From the NCBI GenBank assembly GCA_002839125.1, contig PGXI01000067.1:1-7722 (forward strand): 7,722 nucleotides of DNA, written 5' to 3'. This document shows, piece by piece, positions 6,319 through 7,722 of the stretch (positions are counted from its first letter, which is position 1; each line of letters starts with the position of its first letter). A program made the position numbers and the translations under genes. A model generated the notes under the pieces. That model was not told the origin of the DNA. It ran no database searches and was given only the letters and a program-made list of their open reading frames with translations. The DNA is from Tenericutes bacterium HGW-Tenericutes-5. GTDB taxonomy: Bacteria; Bacillota_I; Bacilli_A; Izemoplasmatales; Hujiaoplasmataceae.

Positions 6319-7197
6319 ATGTTTCTAATCGTACACAATCCTCTGTCCAGTAATCGTAAGTCTAAAAAAACCACACATAAGTATGTAAAATTCTTTAAAA
6401 AATACAAAATTCCTTTCCGTTTAAGATCGACTTTAAAAATTAAAAACTTAAACGTTTTTCTTGATTCCAATCCAGAAATTACTGATATTTTGTATTTAGG
6501 TGGAGACGGATCAATCAATCATTTAATTAATAATGTCGATGTCAATGATATTAAGCAAAACATATATCTTGGAAAAAGTGGTTCCGGAAATGACTTTTTA
6601 CGTACCTTAAAAAAATTTAAAGAAGCCAACATCACTCTAGGCGAAGCGAAAACCAACATTGGATCTACTAAATTTATTAACGGATGCGGTCTAGGTTTTG
6701 ACGGCTTAGTCTGTCATTACGTAAATAATGACTCGAAAAAAGGAAAATTATCTTATTTTATAAACGTTTTTCGTTCTATAATTAAATATCAACCAGTTGA
6801 AATTGATATAAATGTCGATGGTAAGGATTACCATTTCAAAAAAGTGTTTATTTCCGCAATTCAAAACGGTAGATATTTTGGGGGTGGTATGAAAGCAACT
6901 CCAAATGCTGATCCGACAGATGATAATTATGTTATCTGCGTCGCTCATAACTTATCAAAATTAACTCTTCAACTTCTACTATTAACAATTTATCCTGGAT
7001 GGCATCGATTTATAAAAGGAAAAGTAACGATGTTAACCGGAACAAATATTAAAATTAAGCATCCTTCAGAAACTTATTTCCAAGCAGATGGAGAAGTAAT
7101 GGGGAATATTAATGAAGTTGAAATTAAGCCTATTCAAAAACGAACATTCATTGCCTTTAGCAAAAAAGATTTTAAAAATAAATCAGCCACTAAATGA
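6319..7197 (+). CDS. Diacylglycerol kinase family lipid kinase
   Basis: This 292-residue protein belongs to the DgkB/YegS/sphingosine-kinase family (DAGK catalytic domain), which uses ATP to phosphorylate diacylglycerol or related lipids at the inner face of the membrane. Visible motifs are HNPLSS near residue 6, the nucleotide-loop GGDGS (61-65, GGDGT in most members), GSGND (88-92), NGCGLGFDG (121-129), GRYFGGGMKATPNADPTDD (184-202) and ADGE (256-259), whose Glu is the likely general base by analogy with staphylococcal DgkB. No transmembrane segment or signal peptide is evident. In Firmicutes such an enzyme typically recycles diacylglycerol released from phosphatidylglycerol into phosphatidic acid, but the substrate cannot be read from sequence; a YegS- or BmrU-like lipid kinase is equally possible. 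It is a single-gene unit with its own promoter, and its last codons form one arm of the terminator. Confidence 0.88.
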   Translation: MFLIVHNPLSSNRKSKKTTHKYVKFFKKYKIPFRLRSTLKIKNLNVFLDSNPEITDILYLGGDGSINHLINNVDVNDIKQNIYLGKSGSGNDFLRTLKKFKEANITLGEAKTNIGSTKFINGCGLGFDGLVCHYVNNDSKKGKLSYFINVFRSIIKYQPVEIDINVDGKDYHFKKVFISAIQNGRYFGGGMKATPNADPTDDNYVICVAHNLSKLTLQLLLLTIYPGWHRFIKGKVTMLTGTNIKIKHPSETYFQADGEVMGNINEVEIKPIQKRTFIAFSKKDFKNKSATK

Positions 7198-7213
7198 TGG
7201 CTGATTTTTTTTT
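7180..7213. terminator. Bidirectional terminator between the lipid kinase gene and pgi
   Basis: AAATCAGCCA (7180-7189) pairs perfectly with TGGCTGATTT (7198-7207) around an eight-base loop that holds the kinase stop codon TGA. A run of nine T (7205-7213) follows on the plus strand. On the minus strand the stem is followed by ATTTTTAAAATC, so it can also stop pgi transcription. The left arm is coding sequence of the kinase (its last residues, KSAT). Confidence 0.9.
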
Positions 7214-7722
7214 ATAAATTCTCTTCCAACTTTTTTCTTAAAGCTTCATAACCAGGTTTGCCAAGCAAAGCAAACATATTCTTTTTATAAGCTTCCACTC
7301 CAGGTTGATTGAACGGATTAACTCCTAACAAATATCCACTTACACCAACTGCTAACTCAAAAAAGTAAACCAAATATCCGAATGTGTAAGGACTAATCTT
7401 ATCAATCTCAATAACTATATTTGGAACTCCTCCATCTCTATGAGCTAATAAGGTTCCCTGAAATGCTTTCTTATTTACAAAGTCTAAACCCTTTTGTTTT
7501 AGGTAATTTAAACCATCTAAGTCGTTTTGCTCTTCTTCGATTACTACATCTTTATCTGGATTCTTAACATTTATAACTGTTTCAAAAAGAATTCTTTCGC
7601 CGTCTTGGATATACTGTCCCAAAGAATGTAGATCGGTTGAAAAAGAAGCGCTAGATATAAATAATCCTTTATGATCTTTTCCTTCTGATTCTCCGAAAAG
7701 TTGTTTCCACCATTCAGCAAAA
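7212..7722 (-). CDS. pgi: Glucose-6-phosphate isomerase, C-terminal part (cut by window edge)
   Basis: This is the glycolytic enzyme that interconverts glucose 6-phosphate and fructose 6-phosphate. The frame stays open from the stop at 7212 to the window end, giving 169 residues; the N-terminal part lies beyond 7722, so no start is assigned. At the edge the protein reads AEWWKQLFGESEGK, followed by FSTDLHSLGQYIQDGER, a conserved Bacilli-type Pgi region with the catalytic-site His (codon at 7626-7628). The second family signature, PFNQPGVEAYKK, carries the active-site Lys. Downstream residues GKPGYEALRKKLEENL form the usual end. The family is about 430-450 residues long, so roughly 40% is present. 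The TTG at 7622 should not be taken as a start: it encodes the Leu of LHSLGQ. The TAA stop lies at the edge of the shared terminator T-run. Confidence 0.95.
   Translation of the reverse strand, partial: FAEWWKQLFGESEGKDHKGLFISSASFSTDLHSLGQYIQDGERILFETVINVKNPDKDVVIEEEQNDLDGLNYLKQKGLDFVNKKAFQGTLLAHRDGGVPNIVIEIDKISPYTFGYLVYFFELAVGVSGYLLGVNPFNQPGVEAYKKNMFALLGKPGYEALRKKLEENL

Noticed and set aside
7212..7622. A complete small gene starting at 7622
   Set aside because: The TTG at 7622 encodes a conserved Leu within Pgi, and the frame continues open to the window end with clear Pgi residues, so this is a partial gene, not a short one.
1..7722. Mycoplasma-type code with UGA as Trp
   Set aside because: UGA ends pncA and the lipid kinase gene at the expected protein lengths, Trp positions in GlnRS, PncB and Pgi use UGG, and no conserved frame contains an internal UGA.
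1..7722. An undescribed defence, mobile or biosynthetic system
   Set aside because: Every gene belongs to a well-known housekeeping family, in expected operon order except for glnS, and there are no repeats arrays, transposases, integrases or unknown proteins.

Overview
The window is AT-rich, ordinary bacterial chromosome that is almost fully coding. It most resembles a low-GC Firmicute or a Mollicutes relative with the standard genetic code (Acholeplasma-, Izemoplasma/Haloplasma- or Erysipelotrichia-like). The reasons are strong purine-rich ribosome binding sites, extended -10 promoters, Lys/Asn/Ile-rich proteins, a Bacilli-type glucose-6-phosphate isomerase, and UGA used as a stop (end of pncA and of the lipid kinase gene) while Trp is UGG. 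The lineage is an inference; there is no rRNA or other marker here to settle it.

Layout. (1) Positions 26-2039, plus strand: a two-gene NAD salvage operon, pncA then pncB, with its own extended -10 promoter, a 4-base ATGA overlap and a terminator hairpin starting right after the pncB stop. (2) Positions 2016-6184, minus strand: a tightly packed operon transcribed as tsaE - tsaB - rimI - tsaD - glnS. It starts at an extended -10 promoter before tsaE and ends in the same hairpin that stops pncB. (3) Positions 6160-6318: a divergent intergenic region with one promoter for tsaE and one for the next gene. (4) Positions 6319-7197, plus strand: a diacylglycerol-kinase-family lipid kinase. (5) Positions 7212-7722, minus strand: the C-terminal part of glucose-6-phosphate isomerase (pgi), cut by the window edge, convergent with the lipid kinase and sharing a bidirectional terminator with it.

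Functionally, PncA and PncB turn nicotinamide into nicotinate and then nicotinate mononucleotide. TsaE, TsaB and TsaD are three of the four bacterial proteins for the t6A37 modification of ANN-decoding tRNAs (the fourth, TsaC/TsaC2, is not in the window), with the usual RimI companion. GlnS, which charges tRNA-Gln directly, is appended to this translation-quality operon; this is the least expected part of the window, because most Firmicutes and Mollicutes make Gln-tRNA by the GatCAB amidotransferase route.

I see no mobile element, CRISPR array, tRNA/rRNA, phage gene or defence-like cassette, and no evidence for an undescribed system. The observations worth a second look concern GlnRS distribution and origin, a long coding overlap, and very compact signals.
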